Made by a program: the position numbers and the translations under genes
Assembly (NCBI GenBank): GCA_029204225.1
Contig: CM055107.1
Span: 3,414,706-3,478,705 of the forward strand
Length of the DNA stretch: 64,000 nucleotides
Direction of reading: 5' to 3'
From: Diphasiastrum complanatum
Lineage: Eukaryota > Streptophyta > Lycopodiopsida > Lycopodiales > Lycopodiaceae
The notes under the pieces: generated by a model
The model's input: only the letters and a program-made list of their open reading frames with translations
The model's database searches: none
Told to the model about the DNA's origin: nothing
Shown here: positions 12,374 through 25,400 of the stretch, in pieces
Layout: the number at the start of each line of letters is the position of its first letter
How positions within the stretch are numbered: the stretch's first letter is position 1

Positions 12374-15300
12374 GAAAGAAAGAAAGAAAGCTTTATTAAT
12401 GTCTTTTCCATGCCAAAAGGCATATAAGACTAGTAAATGTACATGTCAAGTGTGTGGTAACCATAGAAGCGTATGAAACGTCTCCAAAACAATAACAAAA
12501 GTAGCAATGTAGAGCTAAAGCTATAAACTGAAATAGATGTGATGCTATAAGAAACATGTGGGAGCATGTATACTGCTAACAGTCATGAGTGAGGTATGAC
12601 GCTATCATCTAGTCTTGTCCTGCTGGTGCTGATGCTATAGAAGGATGTAATACGGCCTGCGGCATGAAGGGCCACTGGTGGTCTCTGACGTCGTCTGATA
12701 GGATGAAGAGGTCTCCTCATGATAGGTCGAGTAGCTCGTGCTGCAACATGGGTATGTGTGGGACGCTGTCTCTGGTCTCTGTGGGCAAGTAGGTCATCAT
12801 CATCATCATCGTCGTCACTGTCATCAACACGTCCTCTCCTCCTGGAGAAGAAAGAAGTGATCTGAGGCTGAGAAACCTGACTCGGCTGGGCTGTCTGATA
12901 CAAATCCTGTTGTAGTATAAACATCTCTCGTATCATGAGTGCCGCGCATCGGGAATCCTCATAAGCTATGAGCGATCGTAAGGTGACAGGTGTGTCTCGG
13001 AACAATCAGTGGTATCTCCCTCTGATCTCGTAATATACCGGGCACCTAAAGACAAAGTGCTCCTCTGACTCCACCTCCTCTAAAGAGCATAACTGGCAAA
13101 TCCGCTCCTCTCTCGGGGTACCCTAGAATCTACCAGTCTCAATAGCCAACTGATGTGATGATACGCGGAGCTGTCCCAATGTAAATATGAGGCAATGTGA
13201 TAGTCTCGAGTCCAAATAATGCGGTAAGACCGGGAACCCTGCTATGTCAAGCTCAATAAAATGAGTCTAGTAGTAGCCGGGTTTAACCCCAAGCTGTCGC
13301 CCCCAAGTACGGTCGAGATATGCTCGATATAAGATGCGCCTGATATACTGATGTGTACCTGAGGGGAGCTCTGTAATGGAGATACCAAATGACTCAAGGA
13401 GGAAATGGGATGCCTGAGAGAACCACGATAGTCGATAACCCTGGTCATGAAGAAAGTGTGAGGAGACAAGTGCTGTCTGTGTATATCTCATATCCTCATC
13501 GGGCAGAGCCTGGATTCTCTGAATGTATGTGATAAGCTGGAACGGGGCATATATCTAAATGGGTGGAACGACAAACTCTGCAAGAAGGATCTCATGTGGA
13601 ACCGAGGGCTTCGCTCGAATCATACGAGCTAACATGGTGGTCTGCAATCGTGAAGTGCTGGCCCAATGTGATGAAGGGAGGCCGGTGCACCATGTCTCTG
13701 CTGCGTATAAGGCTGTGGGGGCGACAATAGTATCAAAGAGTCTACACTTACTGCGAACATCTCGAATGAGCTTCCTGAAACAGAACCGCTCAAGCTGAAC
13801 AAGAGAGGAATGCCCCTTCCCAAGTTGGTTGGTGGCAGCCTGCCGCATGCTGAAGGTAGGACCAGAAAAGAGTATCCCCAAATAGGTATAAGAGGAAACT
13901 ACCTCTAAGGCCTGTCCATCTAGGATGAGCTCCTGGCGTTGCATGAAGGCTCGAGAAGTATTGAAGACCATAACCTTGGTCTTCGCAGTGTTCACCCCCA
14001 ACCCCCATCTAGTACAAAATCCCTGTAAACAATCCAGCTGCCTCTGCAAACCCTCTATGGTCGGGGATACTAGTACTACATCATCCGCATAAAGGAGAAT
14101 AGCAATCAGAATGGTGCCAAGTCTACAGCCACCCCCGCCACACTGTGAGATGACTCGCTCTAACTCATCAATATACAATCCAAAGAGAACCGGTGAAAGA
14201 GAGCACCCTTGTTTCACCCCAATGGTGCTCCAAATGTGATCAGATAGGCCACTGCTATGTCGGAAACATCCCAAGACCTTCTCATAAAGAGCCATCACTG
14301 CTAAAACAATATCTGTGGAGAAACCAAGGTCACGAAGTCTCTGAATGAGCAGGGAGCGTGGTACAGAATCGAAGGATTTCCTGAAATCTACAAAACAGCA
14401 GTAAACCCTCTCTTTCCTGTACTTAGCTTCCTCGATCAAGACTCGAAGTGTACAAATATGGATAGTGGTAGAATAATGAGATCGGAAACCTGCTTGCCCC
14501 AATGCATGTAATCTCCGAGCTTCCGCCTCTGAACTCACAGCAGACTGGAGTATGGTACCGTAGAGCTTCGTGAGAACATGTCCGATCATGATGGTGCGGT
14601 AATTACCAGGAATCATGGGATCACCATTTTTATGAATAGGGTGGATGATGTTGGTGCACCAGGATGAGGGGAAACCAGAGACAACGGCGGAATTGAGGAG
14701 AGTGGCTAGTGTGGGAGCAAGGAGGTCGAAAGCATGGGTTAGGAGTTCAGATTCAAGGTCTTCGATATCTCTTGCTTTATGGGACTTCATTCTCTTGATG
14801 GCCGTAAGTACCATGTCAGATGTGAAGAAGGTGAACTCAGAGGGGCGTGGGGAGATAGAGATGGGTGCGTCAGTGGGTATGGTATATAGTTTGGTAGCGT
14901 ATTCGGTCCATATGCGAAGGTCATCCAGGAGGGGTGGTGGGGCACGAGGGATAAACTCACGCCAAAAGGCGCCTGAAGAGGAACTGAAGAGAAGATCAAC
15001 AAGACGCGTTCCTTCGGAGTCATCATAGATACGCTTTTTTCGGCGGAGTGTGCGACGGTAAGAGCGCCTGGCGGAGTGGAGGAGATGAGGATCGTGAGTG
15101 CGGGCATGGGTGACAAGCTGATGAAGAGAGCGACATTCAGCATCATACCACGGGGGGTGTGGGGGTCGTATTGATGAGGAGCGGGTGCCTATGCTTTTAT
15201 GGGGTTTAGATGGAAAAGCAAGGGAAGCAGCGGTATGAAGAGAAGTGCTAAGAAAGGCAGCTTGAGTCTTGACTGTACTATCGCGAGGGAAGGAATGGAG

Positions 15301-16437
15301 CAAGGAGGTTAGGAACTCCTGGTAGACTGGTGTATAGAGAGAATTGAATGTATACTTGGGTGCCCGTGTAAGCAGGGGGTGTGAGGATGGCTGGGGAGGT
15401 GGGAGGCGGCCGATATCGAAGGAGAGAAAGGAATGATCAGAGAGAGTGGTGGGAGATACATGAAAATCAGAGATGAGAGGTATGGAAGATGGTGATCCCA
15501 TGAGATAATCCACAACACTATGTCCACCACTATGAGGGTGACAAGTATAACTGCCAGATTTTGGCCAACAAGTTAGGCCATTGTAAATGGCTAACCCATG
15601 GGCCTCTCCAAACTACAATAAATGCTCACCGTAAGGGGTAGTAGGTCCCAAGCTGTCCTCTGAAATCCTGGTAACTCCCATATCATCGCTGTCAAGGGCA
15701 TGAATGCGGAGCTGGTCGGTGATGTCATAAAACTCTGACTGCCGTGAAGAGGTTCGGGCATTAAAATCTCCAGTGAGGAGAATATGCCAGGAGGACGTGG
15801 CCATAAAATGCTATAAACTAGCTACGAATGAAAGTAGAACAAAGCAGAAGTGAAATAAGCCCACAACTCGGGCCAGGTGGAGAATAAGTACATATCAGCG
15901 AAAGTAAGTGTGAAGTGGCCGCTGAGTGGAGCGTACAATGGGCCCTGATGGAGGCAAGTGGCGACTACATCTGGGCTTTTTCTACGGTGGCACAGGGATA
16001 GGAATCTCATCATCGGAGTCATCAGCATGTGCTCGAGTCCGAAAGAAGCCAGTGAGAAGCAGCTGCTGGGAGTCTAACCCCAGGTGATCTGGTACAGGCA
16101 GATGAGACTGACGGAGAGTAAGCATCTCACGAGCAAGAAGTCCCTAGCAACGAGCATCAGGATAGGAGACAAAACTACGAAGTGTATGCGGGCCATCGCG
16201 AAAGAGACAATAATACCTCCCCCGTATCTCATAATACAACGGACATCTAAGGAGGAAATGGGCTTCATCTTCCACCTCCTGCAACGAGCACAAGTGACAT
16301 AGATGACGCTCCCGGGGGATATCTCATGCACGATCGGCTTCAATAGCAAGATGATGAGAGGAAATGCGCAACTGCCCAAGACGATAGCGCAGGCCGTGTG
16401 ATAGGGGCTGTGAGAGATAGAGCGGCAACAATGGCAA

Positions 16438-16497
<60 letters not shown>

Positions 16498-19400
16498 TTT
16501 TAATGTCGTGTAGGTACCCGAGGGAACAAAAGACAAAATATGTACATCTCAAGTGCGTATGATACTTTGGGAGCATGTAAAAATGTCTCCATAAAAGAAA
16601 ACTTACTAAACCAACAGAAATATATATGATACATGTCACTGTACTAAAAATGGAAAAGGAGCCCAAAATGAAGCAAAGTCAAGCCTTAGGTCTCGACCAG
16701 TGCTATAAAGCAGACCATCAAACTCGTGGGGTGCTCTGATGTAATAGATCCTAACACCACAGTAGGGCAAACACTAACTGATCCACCCAACCTTGCCTAC
16801 TCCCTGGTATAGAGTAAGCCCCTCCTAGCCCAGTGTGAGGACTGGTAGCATGCTACTGCCAAGTGTCGGCCACGTGGCACTGACGTGGCCGACTGCACGT
16901 CGGGACCCAACTGGGGGCCCTATCCTGCTGACAGGGTCCCTAGGCTGTGTTAGGCCCGCCATGGCTATGGACCGTGCTGGGGCACACTACTCACACTGTC
17001 TTGCCCTGTTGGTCATGTACGCTGGACACGACCCTGACTGTGGTATCTGACCCATCTGTGTTCTCTAGGGTTCGGCACTGGTTACGAGCTCGTAACACTC
17101 CCTCCCCCTTAAGAACCGTCTTGGTCCTCTAAGACAAAGTCTGGAAAAATCTTGCGAAGGACGCTGCCTCTTTCCCAAGTGGCATTCTCAACAGGCTGAT
17201 CATTCCACTTAACCAGATATTCTCGGTATAGAGTATGACGAGTCTGCGTCTCTCTACTATCAAGAATCTCCTCTGGTTCATGTGGAGGTTGTTGAGGATC
17301 CAATGGGAGAACTAGAACACTGTCCCCTACCAGATTATCTGATCTGGTTAAGGCTTTTCGTAACTGACTTACATGAAAAACTGGAAAAACCTTACTGCTG
17401 TGTGGGAGTTCTAGTTCATAGGTGACCTCGCCTAGTCTCCTACTGATGGTAAAGGGACCACAATACCTTGGAGACAACTTAGCACACACTCCTGATTTGA
17501 GGGTTTTAGAGTCAACTGGGACTCTCAAGTAGACTTTCTCACCAGTGGAGAACTGCACATCCCGTCTGTGTGGATCTGCATAATGCCTGGCTCGATCCTG
17601 GGATTGTCTAATGCTACGCTTAGCATGTTCTATCATCTGGTTTAGGTCTTCTAAAAAGTTTCTGGCTGCTTCAACTTTTTCTTGTTTAAACCCTACAGCT
17701 GTGGGTGAGCGTGGCTGAAAACCGTACATCAGCATAAATGGGCTGTATCCCGTAGCTGAATGTTTGGTACTGTTGTAAGCAAACTCTAATATCGAGAGAT
17801 ACTCCTCCCAATTAGTCTGCCTCTTGCTGACGTATGCACGAAGCATATCCTCCAGCACTTGATTTACCCTTTCTGTTTGACCGTCCGTCTGTGGATGGTC
17901 GGTGGTACTCATATTAAGTTTAGTATGGAGATGATGGAATACTGCCTTCCAAAAATTTCCAGTAAACTTACTGTCCCGGTCGCTGACTATGCCGGAAGGT
18001 AGACCGTACAATTTAAATAGCCCGTCTACAAACAACCTCGCTAACTCTGGAGCTCTAACGGTTGTTTTGGTCGGAATAAAATGAGCCATTTTGGTCAGAC
18101 GGTCAACTGTGACCCATATAGCGTCATTACCCTTTTGGGTTTTAGGCAGGCCTACTATAAAATCCATGGAGATACTCTCCCATTTACCAGCTGGTATTTC
18201 TAAGGGATGCAACAACCCTCCTGCCTTTAAACGCTCTGCTTTATTTACTTGACATTTCTGGCAACTGGTTACATACTGGTGGACGTCCTTTTTCATACTG
18301 GGCCAGAAAAATTGCCTACGAAGAAGCTCATAGGTCTTCTGTATGCCTGGGTGTCCCGCGCTAGGATTGTCATGACATTCATATAGGACCTGCTGCCTAT
18401 AATCCTCTGAATTGGGGACACATACTCTATCTCTATAGAGCAAGTACTCATCCTGAATGGAATACTGTTTCCATTTGAATCCTTGAGTCAACTGACCCTC
18501 AACCCCTGGGGTTTGCTTGGGTAATACAGGCTCAGAATCCTCAACGTCATCTGACGACGTATAGTCGGACTCATCATCATCCTCAACGGAAGCTGCCGTA
18601 TTCTTGGATGGACTGGCACCAGCCCCGGGAACTGGTTCTGGAGTCTGTAACTGTCTGTTCTGGACTGAGTTCCAGATAATAGAGAAGAATGCATCATGCT
18701 GGCATTTCCCTCTCAAGGACTCGAGTAACTCATTACGAATCTGAGTGAAACTCAGCTCGTTTATTATAGGCATTCTGCTAAGGGCATCTGCTACTGTATT
18801 GAATTTTCCACGCCTATATCTGATAGACATGTCAAACTCTTGCATCAACTCTGCCCAACGAGCTTTCCGACCTCTAAGCTCAGGTTGATTGCAAAGGTAT
18901 CTGAGACTCTCATGGTCTGTCAGGACCTCAAAGTTGGCACCATACAAATAATGCCTCCAAGTCTTAAGGGCATGGACTATAGAAAAGAGTTCCTTTTCAT
19001 AGGCACTATACCTAGTCTGTGCTGGCTCGAGTTTTTTACTCTCGAACGCAACTGGTCGTCCACCCTGAGTTAGCTTAGCACCTACTGCAAAGTCGCTAGC
19101 ATCTGTTTCGACCACAAATGACTGATTGGGGTCGACGACTTTTAAAACTGGTGCTGTAGCTAAGGCTGTTTTGAGAGCATCAAAGCTCTCCTGTTGTGCG
19201 GACTCCCAAATGAACTCCTTTCCCTTCCCCTTAAGGAGATTTGTCATAGGGACTGCTATCTGAGCATATTCCTTGACAAATCGTCTGTAATATCCCGCCA
19301 GACCAAGAAAGATTTGAAGTTCCAAAATATTCTGAGGTCTCAGCCAACTGAGTATGGCTTTAACCTTATTTGGGTCCATCTTAATCCCATCTGAAGAGAT

Positions 19401-22400
19401 AATGTGACCCAAATATGCTACTTCTTCAACGAAGAATTCACACTTGGATTGTTTAGCATAAAGCTTATGCTTTCTGAGCAGTCGAAACACCTTTCTGAGG
19501 TGTTTTAGATGCTCCTTCCTCGTTTTGCTGTAGACGAGGATGTCATCTAAAAATACGACTACAAACTTACCCAAGTATGGTCTGAGGACACTGTTCATCA
19601 AGGTCATAAAGGTAGCTGGAGCATTTGTGAGCCCAAATGGCATCACCTTAAACTCATAATGACCGTGACGAGTCCTAAAAGCTGTTTTCGAGACATCTTC
19701 CGATTTTATACGGACTTGATGATATCCCGATCTGAGGTCTATTTTGCTGAAAAACTTAGCCCCGTCAAGTTGATCAAACAACTCGTCTGCCCAAGGCATA
19801 GGGTATTTATTCTTAATTGTGACTTTATTGAGGGCTCTGTAATCTACGCAAAGACGCATAGACCCCTCTTTCTTTTTCACCAATAGGACTGGTGAGGCCC
19901 ATGGTGAACTACTGGTCTGAATTTGGCCTTTCCCAAGATATTCTGTTAACTGCCTAGTTATTTCTTCATCCTCTGTTCGGCTGACCCGATACGGAGGTTT
20001 AGAAACAGGTGCTGTACCTGGTACTAGGTTTATTACATGATCTACCTCTCTGCTCGGTGGTAAACCATGTGGCAAATCTTCAGGAAAAACGTCTTTAAAT
20101 TTAGACAATAAAGTTTCTAATTTACTGATTTTCTGCTGAATAGAACTGGAAATAGAAACTTCAGGAATAAACTGAAAGTCACATAAGAATACCTGATGGT
20201 CTTCGTCTCCGATTAGCTGACAGAGTTCTGAACTGCAGACCATAGGGCTGTTGGGGACATCATGCTCCCCATGCAACTGGATCTCTCGGCCTTTATACTG
20301 AAAGCTGAGGGTGTTCTCCTGATAGTTTCTGTGGAGGGAAGGTCTTAAACTGTAGAGCCAATCTCTCCCGAGAACAATGTCTGTTCGATCCAGGTGCATT
20401 ATCTGAAAGTTTATTTGATCTTGGTACCCCTGAATACCAAGATTTAACTTACTTACCATAGTTTCCCATATTTTTTTATCTTCACCCTTAGCTAATGAAA
20501 CTATGTACCTATGCTGACTAGGTACTTCTGGTAGTTTAAGCTTTTTAACCAGGGTGTGGTTGATGAAATTATGGGTTGCCCCATCATCAACCATGACTCT
20601 TACTGACTGGTTACCAACTTTCCCATGCATACGTACTAGGTCATGCGGCCCAAAGCTGAAGGGTCTTGCTAGCATTGCAGAGGTCAGCTGGCAACAGTGT
20701 TCATGATCTTCATGATACACTTTGATCTCGGAAGCTGCCGAGTCAGCCATAAACACTCAGTTGTGGCTGAAAATATCGCTCTATATTCTGCCTCACTAGA
20801 ACAAGTAGCAACATACAGTCTGAACAAGATGAACTTGTTTTTTATCTTTCTTATCTTTTTTAGTGAAAGGCCCCTTGGGACACTGTCTGACTGTGTGTCC
20901 CTTGCCCATACACACAAAGCACAAACGTTCTTGTTTGGCTTTCTCAAAATCATCTGGTTTTAAGGGCTGTATGAGTGAAGGGCGTTTCTGAGGAGCTTCA
21001 CCTTTAAATTTATCTTCTTTCTTTCTTTTTAAAAATTTCTTTTTAAATTGAAAGTCTTTCGGAGGAAGCTGCTCAGAAAGTGGTTGCTGTCTCGCTCTCT
21101 TCCTACCCACTGAATCATCATAGATTTGAGCATATCTGAGAGCTTGCTCAAGGGTAGTAGGCGAGTTTCTCTGGACCTCTACTTTATATTCATCTTTGAG
21201 GCCACGGACAAATCCCCTGATTTTTTGATAGTCATCCATATTTTTAATCTTTAAAATTGCCTCTCGATACTGCGAGATATATTGGATGAGGGACTTGTCC
21301 ATTACTGTTCTTTCCCAGGCTTCCCAGGCTCTATCAAGTTCATTCTCTGGTAGAAATTCTCTTAGGAAAGCTTCTTCAAAAGCTTTCCATGACCGGGGAG
21401 TCTGCCCAGTCTCCTGGAGATTTAACCACCACTTATAGGCCATAGGCCCTAAAGAAAGACTGGCCTCAATTGCTTGCAAATGGTCAGGGGTCTGTTTAAG
21501 AGCATGAATGTTCTTCCATTTGCTGAGGAAGGTTTGTAGAATATCTGCATTTCTATCCTTCTCTTCCCCATTAAAAGTAGGAGGCTTTAAATCTTTAAAA
21601 ACACTGGGGTGAGACCGTAAAGTCTCACCCGAAACTGATGGAAGTGGAGAAGGGGATAACTGAGAAGTGGAGGGAAGGCTTCCTTTCGCGGAGCTCAAAA
21701 TCAAGTTTTTGAGTTCAGCGAACGAGTCGTCCACACTGGACTTGAAATTGGCTAATGCCAGCTTCAGTTCATCCACTTCTGTTACCAATTGGAGGAACTG
21801 CTCCTTGGTAACCAGTTCGTCGAGTTCTTCGGCGAACTGTTCCTGTTCTTCTACTTCCATGGGTTCCTTCCCTTTTCTGTAAGCCAAGGCTTCTGTTTCA
21901 AGTTCGTCGAAGCCTCTCTCCTGGGGTTGATCAGGTCCCTGAGGAGTGGTCATCTTCGAAACTGAAAGAGAGCTACCTTCACTTCTGAAGGAAAAAAGTC
22001 TAAAAGACTAATTTACAACTGTACAAGGGAAAGGAAAGATGACTTAGCTGTTTCTGAGGACTGTACTTCCAAAGAAAGAATGAAGAGGAACCCTTTCAGC
22101 TCTTTTCCCCAAAATTTCAGACCTGCTGTTCCGAAAAATGCCAGTTTGAAGCTTCAAAACGGTGCTAAATTTCTCGGTTTTTTGATGATAGTAGCTCGCT
22201 GGTCTGATAGGAATCCTCTTGCTCCAAATCTCTGACGTTGGGGCCCAAAAACTTGTTGAAAAACCAGATTTTCAGAAGTACTGGCAGCGCTGGCCCTGCT
22301 CCTCCTTTTTGGCTTCAAACTCGCTGAGAACCAATAACTTTTTCCCTGGAAATCGGATGTAGGTCTCTGACTGTACAGCGATGGAGGTGCTGGCTTCTTC

Positions 22401-25400
22401 CTACTCTAATTTCGCTGGGAAAACTATAGAGAATCCTCTCAACTCAGTGGGAAACAGCTGTTTTTTCAGCGAGTTACCTACACTTGGAATCTGACTCCTT
22501 GCTACTGTGATTTCTCAGTGGAAATCAGAAGTTTGAAGGCTGCTCCTACAGCGATCCTCCTCCTCTATTCCTCTCTGAGAATCTGAGAAACACTTCCTAT
22601 CTTCTGATAGCTTTCTCTACTACTGTCCTGAACTCCCTAGGATGGAGATGGCTCTGATACCAGTGTAATAGATCCTAACACCACAGTAGGGCAAACACTA
22701 ACTGATCCACCCAACCTTGCCTACTCCCTGGTATAGAGTAAGCCCCTCCTAGCCCAGTGTGAGGACTGGTAGCATGCTACTGCCAAGTGTCGGCCACGTG
22801 GCACTGACGTGGCCGACTGCACGTCGGGACCCAACTGGGGGCCCTATCCTGCTGACAGGGTCCCTAGGCTGTGTTAGGCCCGCCATGGCTATGGACCGTG
22901 CTGGGGCACACTACTCACACTGTCTTGCCCTGTTGGTCATGTACGCTGGACACGACCCTGACTGTGGTATCTGACCTATCTGTGTTCTCTAGGGTTCGGC
23001 ACTGGTTACGAGCTCGTAACATCTGAGCATGAGGAGTGATGCTGCCGTTGCCTGGACTTGTGGGCAATATGTCTCTTGCTATGTCTCGGTCTGCTGGAAG
23101 TATGACTTGGTTGGATGTACTGACGCCTAGCTCAATGTTTGTCTCTGACTGGTATCTTGTCCGCCGACTGTCATCTGTATCACCTGTGGGTGGAGAAGAA
23201 ATCTATGATACTAGTTTGGGGATCCATATTGATCTGGTCTCTAGCTAAGTCCCGGCTCAAAATCATCATCTCTCATATCATCAAGGCTACATAGCGAGGG
23301 TCCTCAAAGGTGATCACAGCCTGAAGTGACCTGGGGGGATCCCGATAGAAGCGAAAGTATTGATCCTCATCCTCAATCTCTCCATTTGAGCAAATCTGAC
23401 ATACTCGAGCGTCCCTGGGTGTGCTATGAAAGCAGCCTGTCTCAATGAGTAGGTTTATGCGATGAGACTTCGAACTGTCCCAAAACAAATCTCAATCCAT
23501 GTGACAAATTCACATCCAGATATCTAGGGCGAATAGGACAACTTGTATAGTCGGTCTTCTTGAAGATGGATCTGTAGTAAAGGGGCTTCACTCCAGGCTG
23601 GCCATCCACACGTCCATGGCCATCGCAAAGATAAGCGCTATCTAACTGAGAATCTTGTGACTCAGGTTTCAGAATAAAATTTCTATTACTCAAGAGTAAA
23701 TAACGTATCTGGGAAAACTTTGAGACGGAGCCATATCCACTCTCGTAAATTTTACAATCCAACTTACCACTAATAACAAAATTTCTTCCATTCAATCATC
23801 CCCACAGTGATCCTAGTCCTCAAGCTAAGATTAGGTTGATCCTAGACAGACATTCAAATTAAAAAAAGGTACGATCAAAAACTTATTCCAGTCTTGAACA
23901 AGATTGGGACTAGTAACTTTGTTCTTTTTTTTGTACTACTTATACATACAAATAATGATTTCAACTTCCAAACCATCCTCTAGTTCTAGATTGTTCCTCA
24001 CAACCCTAGAGAATATCTTTGACTTTTGAATAGTTCCATTTCTGTAGCTTGCTCTGGATTTTTCCAAAAATGTTTCCGGATAATCACATGTCCATACATA
24101 TTTTGGCTTTTTTTTGGGAAACTGTGCAACTGATAGATTCTTTGATAGAATTTATCCCATCACATCACCCCCCTTTTAAAGATATTACATAATATTAATA
24201 GAAGTTGTCTGGAGAAATGATGTATGAAAATATCTAAAACCATTAATCATTAATAGGTGTTTTCTACAAAGGATTTACTTTATTACCCGGACTTTTCATT
24301 TGTATATTTTAAACCCGGCTAATAGAAATCAACATCCATTTGAAATTCATCTTTGCCAAAGAGATCAAATTGCGTTCAAGAAATTGAAAATCAATGACCT
24401 TGAACTCTAAGTCCTATTTATACAAGTAGTAATTCACACAACATTAAGATCCTTCTGAAGAATAATTTCACACTGGAACGAATCATATGAAATGAATTGA
24501 TGTCTTGTGTTCAAGAAATTTCTAAGAAGTAAGGATTCAATTTAATGAGAAATAACTTTTAAGGGTTTCTAGATCTTGTAAATAGTGAGATACCATTTGG
24601 GATCCGGATTAATACCTTAGAATTTCACAAAATACCCAAAAAGATGACCAATGGTTTCCACTGTTAGCCTTACTCTGAAAGTAAATTCTAACCATCAGTA
24701 TATAGATCATTCTCACACAACCCATACGCCAAGAGTTAATTCTTTTGCAAACATCTATACTATCATCTCAGAATTTGCATTTACTCTTGGTTGTTGAATT
24801 CTCTGTTGAAAGAGATTCACTTATTCCCATAGAATTTTGCGATCAAACGAAAAAAAATTCTATGCTCAAATCAGGGAAAGTGAAATTATAGACCCATAAT
24901 AAAGCATTATTGAAATATAACAAATGCTTTTTCCGTAGCCCAAGTCAAAGCAACCATGCCATCAAAAACAAAAAAACAAAACAACGCTCTCAATCTTCGT
25001 TCTTCAGGAATTTCATGTAGACTAAATTGAGTATTTCCTTTGGTCAGCTAGTCATCTACCACCTCAGGCTTCTTGTCATTCATCTTCCCCGAATACGGTT
25101 TTGGGTGAAAACCTAGATTTGACAAGGATTGAGTGTTGAGTTGATTTAGCAGAACTTTCATCTGCTTTTCCCACAAAGTGTTTTGATTGTTCATTTTATT
25201 GAGTGTCGCACTCAGCTACTGGCAAATCTGGAGATATGTTCTCATGGGAACCGTTTCTTCTAGACTTGTGTTATCTTTGGCCATTGTTGACCCCTAAAAC
25301 TAGAAATTGGTTCAACTAGTAGACAGATCCCAAAATTTCAATTGTAAGTGAAAACGACTGTGACCTCATAAACCCACTGATTACATCTCAATAAGGCCAT

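Larger units (their letters stand above)
12308..15810 (-). mobile_element. LINE copy 1 (APE endonuclease, RT, zinc-binding C terminus), 5'-truncated
   Basis: A minus-strand non-LTR retrotransposon running from a simple-sequence 3' tail through a 3' UTR, a C-terminal zinc-binding region, reverse transcriptase and part of an endonuclease domain. The 5' end is missing beyond about 15810, where it abuts another LINE fragment. RT motifs such as [12 protein letters not shown] and [21 protein letters not shown] look closer to RTE-like elements than to the L1 type common in plants; this assignment is tentative. Confidence 0.85.
16740..23021 (-). mobile_element. Near-intact Ty3/gypsy chromovirus
   Basis: A 6,282-bp minus-strand element with two 358-bp LTRs (TG...CA ends), a 5-bp target duplication TCTGA, a PBS for initiator tRNA-Met, a polypurine tract, gag and a full-length pol with chromodomain. 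Both LTRs look identical except for one base (C at 17052, T in the matching position near 22976). It inserted into LINE copy 3, which gives a relative age: LINE first, chromovirus much later. It lies antisense within the 20-kb host intron. Confidence 0.95.

Noticed and set aside
16835-17050. 71-codon open frame repeated at 22759-22974
   Set aside because: It lies inside the two LTR copies and duplicates with them; no domain.
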